Of a DNA stretch of 38,972 bases, positions 1 through 8,723 are shown one piece after another (the first letter of the stretch is position 1; each line of letters opens with the position of its first letter). The stretch covers positions 1 to 38,972 of the forward strand of contig UQTM01000027.1 in NCBI GenBank assembly GCA_900544025.1, given 5' to 3'. The DNA comes from an uncultured Odoribacter sp. (GTDB taxonomy: Bacteria > Bacteroidota > Bacteroidia > Bacteroidales > Marinifilaceae). The notes under the pieces are model-generated. The model was not told where the DNA came from, searched no databases, and saw only the letters and a program-made list of their open reading frames with translations. Both the position numbers and the translations under genes were made by a program.

Positions 1-408
1 CCGGAAGAAGTGAAATCTATTTTGAAAGATGTTCAGCAAATTCAGGAGAGAAACAAACCGGTATTTACCGGAGATGTCCGGTATTTAGGAGACTATAAAG
101 GAAAATGTTTTCCGGTTTTCGACGGTCACCGCTTACGTTTGGTCTGCTATTTCCGTCAGGTGTATATGATTATTCATTACTTGTGTGAACAGGATGAAAA
201 ATTTCTGGACGAAGAGGAAAAGGATTTTTATTTGCGGTTGTTTTGTTCCCAGATGTCCGAGCATGAAATCGCTCTGATTAAAGCTTACAATTCTTCCGAC
301 GAGCAGGTGACTGTGAAAGAAGAGGGCATTGAAAAGATATTCACGATTTTCCCTTTTCACGATACGCTGAATTGGGATAACCGGAATTTCTTTTCAATTA
401 AATCCTAA
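1..408 (+). CDS. C-terminal part of a putative phage abortive infection (putAbiC-like) protein, 5' end outside window
   Basis: The reading frame is open to the window edge, so the GTG at position 10 is probably an internal valine and the true start lies upstream. About 135 residues are visible. The middle carries YFRQVYMIIHYL, then an acidic helix (DEEEKDFY), then QMSEHEIALIKAYNSS. This order (Tyr-Phe-Arg helix, then Q-[LM]-S-x-x-E-[LI]-A-L) resembles the C-terminal half of the putAbiC family (putative phage abortive infection proteins), judged from memory of the family. No catalytic residues are recognisable. It converges on the C26-M19 gene with only 15 bases between the two stop codons and no terminator hairpin. 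The family call is tentative; it could be another small helical protein. Confidence 0.5.
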   Translation, partial: PEEVKSILKDVQQIQERNKPVFTGDVRYLGDYKGKCFPVFDGHRLRLVCYFRQVYMIIHYLCEQDEKFLDEEEKDFYLRLFCSQMSEHEIALIKAYNSSDEQVTVKEEGIEKIFTIFPFHDTLNWDNRNFFSIKS

Positions 409-423
409 AGTCGTTTGATGCGG

Positions 424-2208
424 TCAGGCTTGTCCGGCAAACCGGCGGACTTCTTCCATGACCCTGAGGAGGTTGCCTCCCCAGATTTTTTCTACTGTTT
501 TATGTGAATAGCCCAGACGCAGCAGTTCTCTGGTCAGGTTGATCATTTCGTTTTCCGCATTACAGCCCCGGATTCCTCCGTCGCCGTCGAAATCCGATCC
601 GATCCCGACGTGGTCTTCGCCGATAAGCTTTACCATATAGTCGATGTGGCGCACGGCATCGAGCAGACTGACTTTTTCGTTATCGGTCAGAAAGCCGTGA
701 TACAGGCATACCTGCACAACGCCTCCTGTGGCGGCAATGGCTTTCAATTGCTCGTCGGTCAGGTTTCGGGGATGGTCGCAAAGTGCTCTTGCAGAGGAAT
801 GGGAAGCAATGACCGGAGTTTTGCTGGTGGCGAGCACATCGTAAACCGTTTTCTCCGAGGTGTGGGAAATATCGACCATAATTCCCAGGCGGTTCATTTC
901 CGCCACGGCTTGCCGTCCCAGCTCGCTGAGTCCGTTATGTTCGCCTGTTCCCCTTGCCGAATCGCACAGGTCGTTATCGCCGTTATGACACAAGGTGATA
1001 TAGCTGACGCCCATATCCCTGAAACGGGCGATGTTGCCGAGGTCTTTCCCCAGGGCATATCCGTTTTCAATACCTATGAATATGGTTTTTTTACCTTCCT
1101 GTTTGTTACGTATCAGGTCTTCCCGGTTGCAGGCAAGGGCGACGAGGTCGGCATTTTGCGTTACTTGCCGTTTGATCTGCGCGATCAGGTCGGTTGCTTT
1201 TTGAGTTGCTTTTGCCAGTGAAGCTTCGTCGCGTGCTTCTTGTTTGAGGTAGGCTACCATGAAGACGGCGTCCACGCGGCCTTCTTCCATTTTCGGCAAG
1301 GTGACCTTTGACGTGTTTTCCCTTTCGGAAATGGTGAATCCCTCTTTGAACCACATGGGCGTATCGACGTGCGAATCGACGATCAGTCCCTGTTCGTGTA
1401 TCTGTTTACATTCATGGAACAAGCCCGCTTGCCCTACAAGGTATTTGAATAATCCCAGCATCTTGGCATTCGTGGATGCCATGCGTTCCGGATGCCATTG
1501 CACACTGAAAATCTCTTTTCCGGTTTCGGGGTCGGCTTCCTGCCCTTCGTTCATGCCGTCGATGCAATAAGCCGTGATCGTGAAGCCTTTGGCTGCATTC
1601 TTTATCGTCTGGTGGTGGAATGAATTGGTGTATATTTCGTCTTCTTCCTGGAATACTTCGGCCAGCCTGCAATCCGGTTCGATCAAAACCTGATGGGTTC
1701 CCACCCAGCCTTCCGCCGTTTGGCTGTGTTTAGACAGGGGTTTGGGTATCTGGGAAATGATGTCCTGAAACAGAGTCCCTCCGAAAAGCACATTAATCAC
1801 CTGATGCCCCCGGCAAATACCGAATACGGGAAGCTGGCGATCGTTGGCCGCTTTCAGCAGAAACAGGTCGTATTGATCGCGGGTGGCATTCACCGTTCCT
1901 AAACCCGGAAGCGGTTCTTCGTTCATATAAACGGGGTTTATATCGGGGCCGCCGGTCAATAACAGGCCGTCGAGTTCCGCTATGACGGCTTTCAAGACAA
2001 GAGGATCGGTGGTTACAGGAATCAGGACGGGGATTCCGCCTGCTGCAATCACAGAATTCGTATAGTCGTTGTTAATGCAGGATTGTCCTTCGCTGAGGTT
2101 GGCAGAAACGCCGATTAAAGGTTTATAGCCGGTTTTTGAATAGTATGTATATGAGTCACAGTATTCTAATACTGCTTTTAGACTGATAGCAAGCAGGTGT
2201 TGTTCCAT
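424..2208 (-). CDS. Fusion of class I glutamine amidotransferase-like gamma-glutamyl hydrolase (peptidase C26) and membrane dipeptidase-like peptidase (M19)
   Basis: 594 residues with two enzymes in one chain. Residues about 28-260 are a C26/PuuD-type gamma-glutamyl hydrolase: LLLTGGPD, the nucleophile elbow GICRGHQ (Cys132), and QWHPER (His239, Glu241). Residues about 272-590 are an M19 renal-dipeptidase-like amidohydrolase: the DSHVDTP zinc motif (His280, Asp282), Glu381 in IGIENG, DISH (His449), ASHSS (His470) and GSDFDG (Asp539). All expected catalytic and metal residues are present in both halves. No signal peptide is visible, so it should act in the cytoplasm. C26 enzymes cut gamma-glutamyl bonds and M19 enzymes cut dipeptides, including Cys-Gly and L,D-dipeptides. 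The chain could therefore take gamma-glutamyl peptides such as glutathione, or murein stem peptides (L-Ala-gamma-D-Glu-X), down to amino acids. It lies 18 bases after the LdcA-like gene, probably in the same transcript. Confidence 0.88.
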   Translation of the reverse strand: MEQHLLAISLKAVLEYCDSYTYYSKTGYKPLIGVSANLSEGQSCINNDYTNSVIAAGGIPVLIPVTTDPLVLKAVIAELDGLLLTGGPDINPVYMNEEPLPGLGTVNATRDQYDLFLLKAANDRQLPVFGICRGHQVINVLFGGTLFQDIISQIPKPLSKHSQTAEGWVGTHQVLIEPDCRLAEVFQEEDEIYTNSFHHQTIKNAAKGFTITAYCIDGMNEGQEADPETGKEIFSVQWHPERMASTNAKMLGLFKYLVGQAGLFHECKQIHEQGLIVDSHVDTPMWFKEGFTISERENTSKVTLPKMEEGRVDAVFMVAYLKQEARDEASLAKATQKATDLIAQIKRQVTQNADLVALACNREDLIRNKQEGKKTIFIGIENGYALGKDLGNIARFRDMGVSYITLCHNGDNDLCDSARGTGEHNGLSELGRQAVAEMNRLGIMVDISHTSEKTVYDVLATSKTPVIASHSSARALCDHPRNLTDEQLKAIAATGGVVQVCLYHGFLTDNEKVSLLDAVRHIDYMVKLIGEDHVGIGSDFDGDGGIRGCNAENEMINLTRELLRLGYSHKTVEKIWGGNLLRVMEEVRRFAGQA

Positions 2209-2226
2209 ATCGTGAAGTGATTTTAT

Positions 2227-3090
2227 TCAGACGTAATAGATTTTAGTTTTCGTTTCGTTTATTGTAAGGATAATTTTAGCACCGAGAATTAATGGATAAT
2301 TCGAAACAGACCAGCCCACACAAACCGGATAATTATAGTCAGCACTGATATCGTTGATGAGCTTAACCGCTTCGCCACTCAATTGCGGCAGGGTGTCGGT
2401 GATCACCAGCCCTTGTATGTTTTGGAATATTTTGGAAAACTTCATACACCTGAGAAGGCTTTCCATTTCGAGCATAGCCGTAGTTAAATCCAGGAAGAGA
2501 ATGTTCCCTTTAAAATTATGCTGGAGCGTCGTGGCGTGCAGACGTCTGGTCATGTTGATACATCCCCCCGAAATTTCAGCCTGAACGATTCCGGGGCGGC
2601 TTAACGGATTATTTTCGATGTAGTATTCCAGATTTTCTCCGAACAGAAGCCTGCGCAGGTTCTCTAAAGCCTGTGGCGGTAATATCGGGTAATCGGAAGG
2701 CATGGGGGCGTATATACTTTCTACTCCCAATAAATTCAGCTGGGAATGGAAGGCTGTGATCTCCCTGGAACCGATCAGCCATTTGGGAGTGCCCTGAAAA
2801 ATAGAGTAATCCAGATTTTCGATGATCCGTAGGCCACCGTATCCCCCTGTGGTACAAAAAATAGCTTTGATTTCCCGATCGTCGAGCGCCCATTGAAAAT
2901 CTTCCTGCCGTTCGTCGTCCGTCCCGGCAAACGTGTCGAATTGGGCGGCTGCGTGTTTCCCCATAACGGGTTCCAAACCCCAGGCTTGCAGGATTTTGCA
3001 GGCATTTCTCAAATGCTGAGGATGAATAAAACCTGCCGGAGAAACCAGAGCTACTTTATCTCCGTTTTGCAAATAGGCTGGACGTAACAT
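2227..3090 (-). CDS. LD-carboxypeptidase-family (S66, LdcA-like) protein, probably catalytically inactive
   Basis: 287 residues, close to the usual S66 length of about 300. It has the family layout: N-terminal LQNGDKVALVSPAG, TTGGYGGLRII (usually RGGYG), KWLIGSREIT (usually IGFSDIT), AEISGGCINM (usually GGNL), NILFLDLT, and PVCVGWSVSNYPLILGA near the C terminus. Active LD-carboxypeptidases remove the terminal D-Ala from murein tetrapeptides using a Ser-Glu-His triad. Here the serine position holds Arg109, the glutamate in FLED reads FLD, and the GHG...N segment carrying the histidine is missing about four residues including the His. The fold is clear but the triad appears lost, so it may be a binding protein or a pseudoenzyme. 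It is the first gene of the pair with the C26-M19 fusion. No signal peptide is seen. Confidence 0.8.
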   Translation of the reverse strand: MLRPAYLQNGDKVALVSPAGFIHPQHLRNACKILQAWGLEPVMGKHAAAQFDTFAGTDDERQEDFQWALDDREIKAIFCTTGGYGGLRIIENLDYSIFQGTPKWLIGSREITAFHSQLNLLGVESIYAPMPSDYPILPPQALENLRRLLFGENLEYYIENNPLSRPGIVQAEISGGCINMTRRLHATTLQHNFKGNILFLDLTTAMLEMESLLRCMKFSKIFQNIQGLVITDTLPQLSGEAVKLINDISADYNYPVCVGWSVSNYPLILGAKIILTINETKTKIYYV

Positions 3091-3212
3091 AATCGTGGCG
3101 GTTTAGATTGTCCATATTGTTTATGCGAAGGTAGCGAATTTTTGCCAAAAGGAAAAGAATTACGACTGCCAAAAGATGAAACACGGAAGGTTTTCTGTTG
3201 TCAATTATTTCT

Positions 3213-3220
3213 TACCTTTG
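3213..3220 (+). promoter_or_regulatory. Bacteroidota -7 promoter box for metG (TACCTTTG)
   Basis: TACCTTTG matches the TAnnTTTG -7 consensus of Bacteroidota primary promoters and sits 41 bases before the metG start. No good TTTG -33 element lies at the expected 19-20 base distance; only a T-run is present near 3191. It lies in the divergent gap between the LdcA-like gene and metG. Confidence 0.5.
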
Positions 3221-3261
3221 TACGCTGATTTTGTATAAAAACATTTCAAAGACGAAAATAT

Positions 3262-5292
3262 ATGGAGAAATTCAAAAGAAATCTGATTACGACGGCATTG
3301 CCTTACGCTAACGGGCCTGTTCATATCGGTCATTTGGCGGGAGTATATGTACCGGCGGATATTTATGTGCGCTATCTGCGCCAGAAAGGGGAAGATGTGG
3401 TTTTCATCGGCGGTTCGGACGAGCACGGCGTGCCCATTACCATAAAGGCTCAGAAAGAAGGCGTTACCCCGCAGGATATTGTGGACAGATACCATAAAAT
3501 TATCAAGGATTCATTTGAAGAATTCGGTATTTCGTTTGATATTTATTCCCGTACGAGTTCCTCCACTCATCACGAATTGTCGTCGGCTTTTTTTAAAAAA
3601 TTGTACGACGAGGGAAAGTTTATCGAAAAGACCTCTATGCAGTTTTACGATGAAAAGGCAGGTCAATTTCTGGCCGACCGCTATATCGTCGGAAAATGCC
3701 CTCATTGCGGAAATGAACGGGCTTACGGCGATCAGTGCGAGGCTTGCGGGACGAGTTTGAATGCTACCGACCTGATCAATCCGGTGTCGGCAATCACCGG
3801 GAATAAACCGGAGCTGAAAGAGACCAAACACTGGTATCTGCCTTTGGATCGATATGAAGATTGGTTGAAAGAATGGATACTGGAAGGGCATAAAGAGTGG
3901 AAAAGCAATGTATATGGCCAATGTAAATCGTGGCTGGATAACGGTTTGCAGCCTCGTGCCGTGACCCGCGATCTGGATTGGGGTGTGCCTGTGCCTTTGG
4001 AAGAGGCAAAGGGCAAAGTGTTGTATGTGTGGTTCGATGCACCCATCGGTTATATCTCCGCGACGAAAGACCTTACTCCCGATTGGGAGAAATATTGGAA
4101 AGATCCCGAAACCCGGATGATTCATTTTATCGGCAAGGATAATATTGTATTCCATTGCATTATTTTCCCGGCAATGCTGAAAGCAGAGGGAAGTTATATT
4201 CTGCCGGACAATGTGCCTGCCAACGAATTCCTGAATCTGGAAGGGGATAAGATTTCCACTTCCCGTAATTGGGCGGTGTGGCTGCATGAGTATCTCCGTG
4301 ATTTTGAGGGGAAACAGGACGTGTTGCGGTATGTGCTGACGGCCAATGCTCCGGAGACAAAGGATAACGATTTTACATGGAGGGATTTTCAAACCCGGAA
4401 TAATAGCGAATTGGTGGCGATCTATGGTAATTTCATCAATCGCACGATCGTGCTGACGCATAAATATTTTGGAGGGGTTGTACCGGAGAGAGGCGAGCTG
4501 ACCGATTATGACCGTGAGGTGCTGGCAGAGATTCCGCAGATCATAGAACGGGTGGAAAAGAATCTGGATACTTTCCATTTCCGTGAAGGATTGAAAGAGT
4601 GTATGAATCTGGCGCGTTTGGGAAATAAGTATCTTGCCGATACCGAGCCCTGGAAACTGATTAAAACGGACGAAGCCCGGGTGAAGACCGTGCTGAATAT
4701 CTGTATGCAGATTGCCGCCGACCTTTCTACGCTGACCGAGCCTTTTATGCCGTTCAGTGCCGCTAAGTTACGCGGATTTTTAAATATCGGGACGTTGCCC
4801 TGGAATAAGATGGGTGCGGATGCTGTGGCTGCGGGACATCGGATTCATGAGGCCGGATTGCTGTTTGAAAAGATCGAGGATGAAGCGATCCAGCGGCAGA
4901 TCGACAGATTACAGGCTACGAAGAAAGAGAACGAGATGGCGGGTGTACAGGCTGCACCGGCTAAAGAAAATATTTCTTTTGAGGATTTTGCCAAATTGGA
5001 TATACGTGTCGGGAAGATCGTGGCTGCCGAAAAAGTGGCTAAAACCAAAAAGCTGCTGAAACTGACGATCGACACGGGAATCGATACCCGTACGGTGGTT
5101 TCCGGGATTGCCGAATATTATACTCCGGAGGAAGTGGTCGGCAAACAGGTGAGCATTTTGGTAAATCTGGCTCCTAAGGAATTGAAGGGCATCATGTCGC
5201 AGGGGATGATCCTGATGGCGGAGAATGCAGACGGAAGCCTGTCGTTTGTCAGCCCCGACAAGGAAATCAAACCGGGTTCCGATATTCGTTAA
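3262..5292 (+). CDS. metG: Methionyl-tRNA synthetase with C-terminal tRNA-binding domain
   Basis: 676 residues; a class I aminoacyl-tRNA synthetase that charges tRNA-Met in the cytoplasm. The HIGH motif is at residues 21-24 (PVHIGHLAG), and the KMSKS-type loop is KISTS at 330-334. A zinc knuckle with two CxxC pairs (CPHCG and CEACG) lies near residues 142-160, as in the E. coli-type enzyme. An anticodon-binding helical region follows. From about residue 571 to the end there is an EMAP/Trbp111-like OB domain (KLDIRVGKIVAAEKV), which promotes dimerisation and general tRNA binding. The start ATG fits the family N terminus and lies 41 bases after a TACCTTTG box. A terminator hairpin follows directly. 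The call is secure. Confidence 0.98.
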   Translation: MEKFKRNLITTALPYANGPVHIGHLAGVYVPADIYVRYLRQKGEDVVFIGGSDEHGVPITIKAQKEGVTPQDIVDRYHKIIKDSFEEFGISFDIYSRTSSSTHHELSSAFFKKLYDEGKFIEKTSMQFYDEKAGQFLADRYIVGKCPHCGNERAYGDQCEACGTSLNATDLINPVSAITGNKPELKETKHWYLPLDRYEDWLKEWILEGHKEWKSNVYGQCKSWLDNGLQPRAVTRDLDWGVPVPLEEAKGKVLYVWFDAPIGYISATKDLTPDWEKYWKDPETRMIHFIGKDNIVFHCIIFPAMLKAEGSYILPDNVPANEFLNLEGDKISTSRNWAVWLHEYLRDFEGKQDVLRYVLTANAPETKDNDFTWRDFQTRNNSELVAIYGNFINRTIVLTHKYFGGVVPERGELTDYDREVLAEIPQIIERVEKNLDTFHFREGLKECMNLARLGNKYLADTEPWKLIKTDEARVKTVLNICMQIAADLSTLTEPFMPFSAAKLRGFLNIGTLPWNKMGADAVAAGHRIHEAGLLFEKIEDEAIQRQIDRLQATKKENEMAGVQAAPAKENISFEDFAKLDIRVGKIVAAEKVAKTKKLLKLTIDTGIDTRTVVSGIAEYYTPEEVVGKQVSILVNLAPKELKGIMSQGMILMAENADGSLSFVSPDKEIKPGSDIR

Positions 5293-5352
5293 TCGATCCG
5301 TTCCGGCACTATGCCGGATGGGTTTTAAGATTACATTTTAGGCATAGATTAT

Positions 5353-5387
5353 AAAAAAATCCGTCGGGATTCCCGGCGGATTTTTTT
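5353..5387. terminator. Bidirectional rho-independent terminator between metG and the Oar-like receptor
   Basis: A seven-A tract, a near-perfect stem (TCCGTCGGG pairing with CCCGGCGGA, one T-G wobble), a three-base loop and a seven-T tract. The A and T tracts are symmetric, so it can end transcription from both convergent genes. Confidence 0.9.
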
Positions 5388-5405
5388 GTTCCTCAGCGTT
5401 TGGCT

Positions 5406-8400
5406 TTAGAAAATGTATTTAATTCCTAACTGTCCTCTCCAACGGGAACTAAAATCGGAAATAGTGACCGGTTGATAGTTGCCGCCTTCCAGATATTGGA
5501 ATGTCTTCGTTCTGGCATCGTAGCTGATGGGCGAATAGGTGTTGTTGCTCAAAAAGTTTTCCTTGCCCCAGTTCTTATTGAACATGTTACCGATGTTCAA
5601 CACATCGAACGACACCTGGAAAGTGTGGGTACGGTTGCCGGCTTTGAATTTGAAATCCTGAAGAATACGTAAATCGAAATGGTGTTCAAAGTCGAGATTG
5701 GCAGCATTACGTTTGTAATATTCTCCCCGGTGTTTTTTCATGTATTTATCGTTGCCGAGAAACTGTTTCAGGTCGGCTCGTTGCTGGTCGGCCGTTTTAT
5801 CGGTGTTGTTGGTTGAAAATTGCATCTGATCGATCTGTGCATCGGTCGGGATGAATATCAGGTCGTTCCCGTTGGAGCCGTCACCGTTCAGGTCGCCGTA
5901 ATAGGTTACATTGTAAGGCACTCCGCTTTGTCCGGTATAAACCAGCGTGGCTGTCGTTCTGAAATGTTTTGCATAGGCCTTGCTGTAAGATATGGAAGCG
6001 ACTACCCGGTGAGGGATGTTGAAATCGGAGAATCCCAATTCCGGATTGTTCGGGTCGCCCTTTACTTCATTATATCTCCAGTTGGAGAAAGCTACCGACG
6101 ATCCGGCAGAGTTTACCGACTTGCTTCGTGCGAAAGTATAGGCTGCCGTGGCGTCTAATCCGAATTTGAACGATTTATCCAATTTCAGGGAGAAGTTGTA
6201 GGTGTAGCCTTTGTGCGTATTTCCCAGATACATAAAATTCGTATAAGCCGGGTTTACTTTGCTCTTGAACATGGGACGGTCGTCGAAGTCCAGGCCATGA
6301 GCGGAGGCTACGGTCTCTCCGGTTTGCTCGATATTCAGGTCTTTATATACAATGTCGTTCAGTGTTTTTGAATATAAACCTTCCAGGGTAGCTTTCATTC
6401 CGAAGTTGAAGGTATATTCGTAAGCGAGATTGAAACGCAGGTTTTGAGTGAATTTGAACTTCTTATCGAAGATATCGACTTCCGTGGTTGCTGCCGTTGC
6501 ATTTTGCAGCATTTCATACTGGGTATGCGGATTCGTGTTGAAATAGATTCCGTTAGGAAGCTGGGAATTGCTGTAATAAGCATATTTCAAAAATTCCATA
6601 CCTGTGTTTGAGAAGCTGTTGCTCAGCCATACGAAGGGGATGCGTCCGGTAAAGATTCCGACCCCACCCCGAATTAGATGGTGGCGATTTTCATCCGGAG
6701 TCCAATGGAACCCTACACGCGGAGACCATAGCGGCCTGGCTTTCGGTTTGGCATTGGTTTTTACGTCGTATTCCAGTGCAATGTCCGAACTATTGAAATC
6801 CGGGTTTTCGGTAGGACGATCGAGTAATAACGGGATGTCCATACGTACGCCGTAAGTCAGGTTGAAATTATCGCAGATGTTCCAATTATCCTGTATATAA
6901 AATCCCAATTGCATCGCTCCGAATTCCGGTGCATAGTCTGCTTTTCCCGTACGCTCGATGTTGGATTGGCCGTAAAAGAACAGATCTACTTTGTTTTGCA
7001 GGAAATTATCGATAGAATTGAAGGTGTACGAACCGTATAGATTCTGAATGAACAGGTTCTTAAAGAAATAAAGTTCGTTGTGTGTTCCGAATGTCAGGTG
7101 GTGGTTTCCTACCAGCCAGCTGAAATTGTCGGTCAGTGAAATAATATCCTGATTCAGGGAATTGGCCATAGAAGAATATTCGGTTCCCAGGGTAAGTGCA
7201 TCGTTACTGCCGTCTTTAATGGTGATGCTGGGGAACGGATTTCCCTGCGGGTCGCGTGAATCGCGAACACGCACGTAAGAAGCCCGCAATTCGTTGTTCA
7301 TGGCATCTTTGATCCGGGAATTCAATTCAACAATCCAGGAGTTCGTCTTGTTGTTGAATTCGAAGGCTGCATCGGAAGCATATAATTTACCTGCCGAGCG
7401 CGGGAAACTTAATTTTTTTGCTCCTACGTAGCTATACCGTGCCGTCAATTTATGGCGTTCGTTGATGTTCCAGTCCAGCTTTAAACTCGCTTTGTCGGAA
7501 TGGGTGTAAACGTCTTTTTTATCGAAATCGGCGGAATAAGTCCCGTCGGTCAGAGTTTGCAGATGTGCCAATACCTGATTGGTCTTTTCTTCTGTGAAGT
7601 TAGAGCCGTCGTTCAGGTTGTTGGAAGTGGGATAAGATTTATCGGTTCGTTCGTAATTGGCAAAGAAAAATAATTTGTCTTTCAGAATGGGGCCTCCTAC
7701 GGTGATACCGAATTGGTAATCGTGTTGCTTCACCAATCGTTCCCGTTTTTGTCCTTCTCTCAAAGTTCCCGGAGTTTTACCGGTCAAACCCTGATTATTT
7801 CCAAAGAAATAGGCCGTGCCATGAAATTCGTTTGTTCCCGATTTTGTGACTGCGTTGATCCCGCCACCGGTGAATCCTGACTGGCGGACGTCGAATGGAG
7901 CGATGTTTACCTGAATCTGCTCGATGGTTTCGAAAGATACGGGCTCTACGGAGGCTTGTCCGCCGTTCGTTCCGTTCGAAGTCAGACCGAATACATCGTT
8001 ATTCATCGCACCGTCGATCTGAAAACTATTGTAACGGTTGTTCGCTCCGGCAAATGAGATCGCACCGTTGGAATTGACAGAAGCCTGCGGGGTGAGGCGC
8101 GTCATATCGGTGATACTCCGGCTAACGGTAGGCAGGGCGTTGATTTGTCGCATGGAAAAGTTTGTAGCTGTTCCGTTTTTTGACGAATTGCCTGCTTCTC
8201 CTATAACAAGGACTTCCTCTAAATTTTGTGAAGTCGGTTTCAGAACCGTATTCAACACGAACGATTCTCCCAGTTTTAATGTGATGTTTTCCAGCTTTTC
8301 AGTTTGATAGCCGATAAAAGAGATCGTGATCTGGTAAGGGCCTCCCGGACGTAATCCCTGTAAGGTGAAGCGACCGTCTTCGTTGGTCACTGTTCCGTAG

Positions 8401-8555
8401 CGGGCTCCTGTGGGGAGGTGTACTGCCAGCACAGTCGCTCCGGGAAGATATCCGCTTTCTTCTTTCACCTGTCCGTCTATGCCGGAAGTTGTGACCTGGG
8501 CAGAGACGGTCTGGATAAGAAAAAATAGCACAATGAGGGTGTAAATTTTTTTCAT
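5406..8555 (-). CDS. TonB-dependent receptor, Oar-like, with carboxypeptidase-regulatory-like N-terminal domain
   Basis: 1049 residues. A signal peptide (about residues 1-19, ending VSAQ) targets it to the outer membrane. Residues about 24-110 form a carboxypeptidase-regulatory-like beta sandwich (GATVLAVHLPTG, EDGRFTLQGLRPG). The plug domain follows (VLVIGEAG, NSFQIDGAMNNDVFG), then a segment typical of Oar-like receptors (TKSGTNEFHGTAYFFGNNQ). The rest is a long beta barrel ending in a C-terminal Phe (GIKYIF). Such receptors import ligands with energy from TonB/ExbBD; the ligand cannot be read from the sequence. No SusD-like partner is adjacent, so it is not a classical SusC/SusD pair. The gene lies 168 bases downstream of the 5'-nucleotidase gene on the same strand and may have its own promoter. 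Confidence 0.9.
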   Translation of the reverse strand: MKKIYTLIVLFFLIQTVSAQVTTSGIDGQVKEESGYLPGATVLAVHLPTGARYGTVTNEDGRFTLQGLRPGGPYQITISFIGYQTEKLENITLKLGESFVLNTVLKPTSQNLEEVLVIGEAGNSSKNGTATNFSMRQINALPTVSRSITDMTRLTPQASVNSNGAISFAGANNRYNSFQIDGAMNNDVFGLTSNGTNGGQASVEPVSFETIEQIQVNIAPFDVRQSGFTGGGINAVTKSGTNEFHGTAYFFGNNQGLTGKTPGTLREGQKRERLVKQHDYQFGITVGGPILKDKLFFFANYERTDKSYPTSNNLNDGSNFTEEKTNQVLAHLQTLTDGTYSADFDKKDVYTHSDKASLKLDWNINERHKLTARYSYVGAKKLSFPRSAGKLYASDAAFEFNNKTNSWIVELNSRIKDAMNNELRASYVRVRDSRDPQGNPFPSITIKDGSNDALTLGTEYSSMANSLNQDIISLTDNFSWLVGNHHLTFGTHNELYFFKNLFIQNLYGSYTFNSIDNFLQNKVDLFFYGQSNIERTGKADYAPEFGAMQLGFYIQDNWNICDNFNLTYGVRMDIPLLLDRPTENPDFNSSDIALEYDVKTNAKPKARPLWSPRVGFHWTPDENRHHLIRGGVGIFTGRIPFVWLSNSFSNTGMEFLKYAYYSNSQLPNGIYFNTNPHTQYEMLQNATAATTEVDIFDKKFKFTQNLRFNLAYEYTFNFGMKATLEGLYSKTLNDIVYKDLNIEQTGETVASAHGLDFDDRPMFKSKVNPAYTNFMYLGNTHKGYTYNFSLKLDKSFKFGLDATAAYTFARSKSVNSAGSSVAFSNWRYNEVKGDPNNPELGFSDFNIPHRVVASISYSKAYAKHFRTTATLVYTGQSGVPYNVTYYGDLNGDGSNGNDLIFIPTDAQIDQMQFSTNNTDKTADQQRADLKQFLGNDKYMKKHRGEYYKRNAANLDFEHHFDLRILQDFKFKAGNRTHTFQVSFDVLNIGNMFNKNWGKENFLSNNTYSPISYDARTKTFQYLEGGNYQPVTISDFSSRWRGQLGIKYIF

Positions 8556-8654
8556 TTTTTGCGTGAGTGTTAAAAAGTTGAATTTTATAGTGTAAGTGTT
8601 TTGTATGGTGATTGAAAAATAATATAATTCAATATGTTTTTAAAATTAGGCAAA

Positions 8655-8662
8655 CAAATTTA
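8655..8662 (-). promoter_or_regulatory. Possible -7 box for the Oar-like receptor gene (TAAATTTG)
   Basis: On the minus strand TAAATTTG matches TAnnTTTG and lies about 100 bases before the receptor start, in an AT-rich 168-base gap. No TTTG -33 element is seen at 19-20 bases, so support is weak. Confidence 0.3.
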
Positions 8663-8723
8663 TGTTTTTTTATGAATTGTAAGCCTGTTTTGTAAAAAAA
8701 TGTTGTTACGTTTCGATTAAATT

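Noticed and set aside
610..1221. A 203-codon open frame on the plus strand within the C26-M19 gene
   Set aside because: Antisense to well-supported catalytic motifs and lacks any domain.
3091..3261. Riboswitch or T-box upstream of metG
   Set aside because: The 171-base gap has a promoter box and a short direct repeat (TGCCAAAAG at 3143 and 3167) but no convincing conserved RNA structure.
3511..4578. A 355-codon open frame on the minus strand within metG
   Set aside because: It lies antisense to a secure gene, its protein has no recognisable domain, and its composition is what reverse reading of the metG codons would give.
5406..8555. Classical SusC of a SusC/SusD pair
   Set aside because: No SusD-like gene is adjacent, and the plug carries the Oar-like TKSGTNEFHG segment instead.
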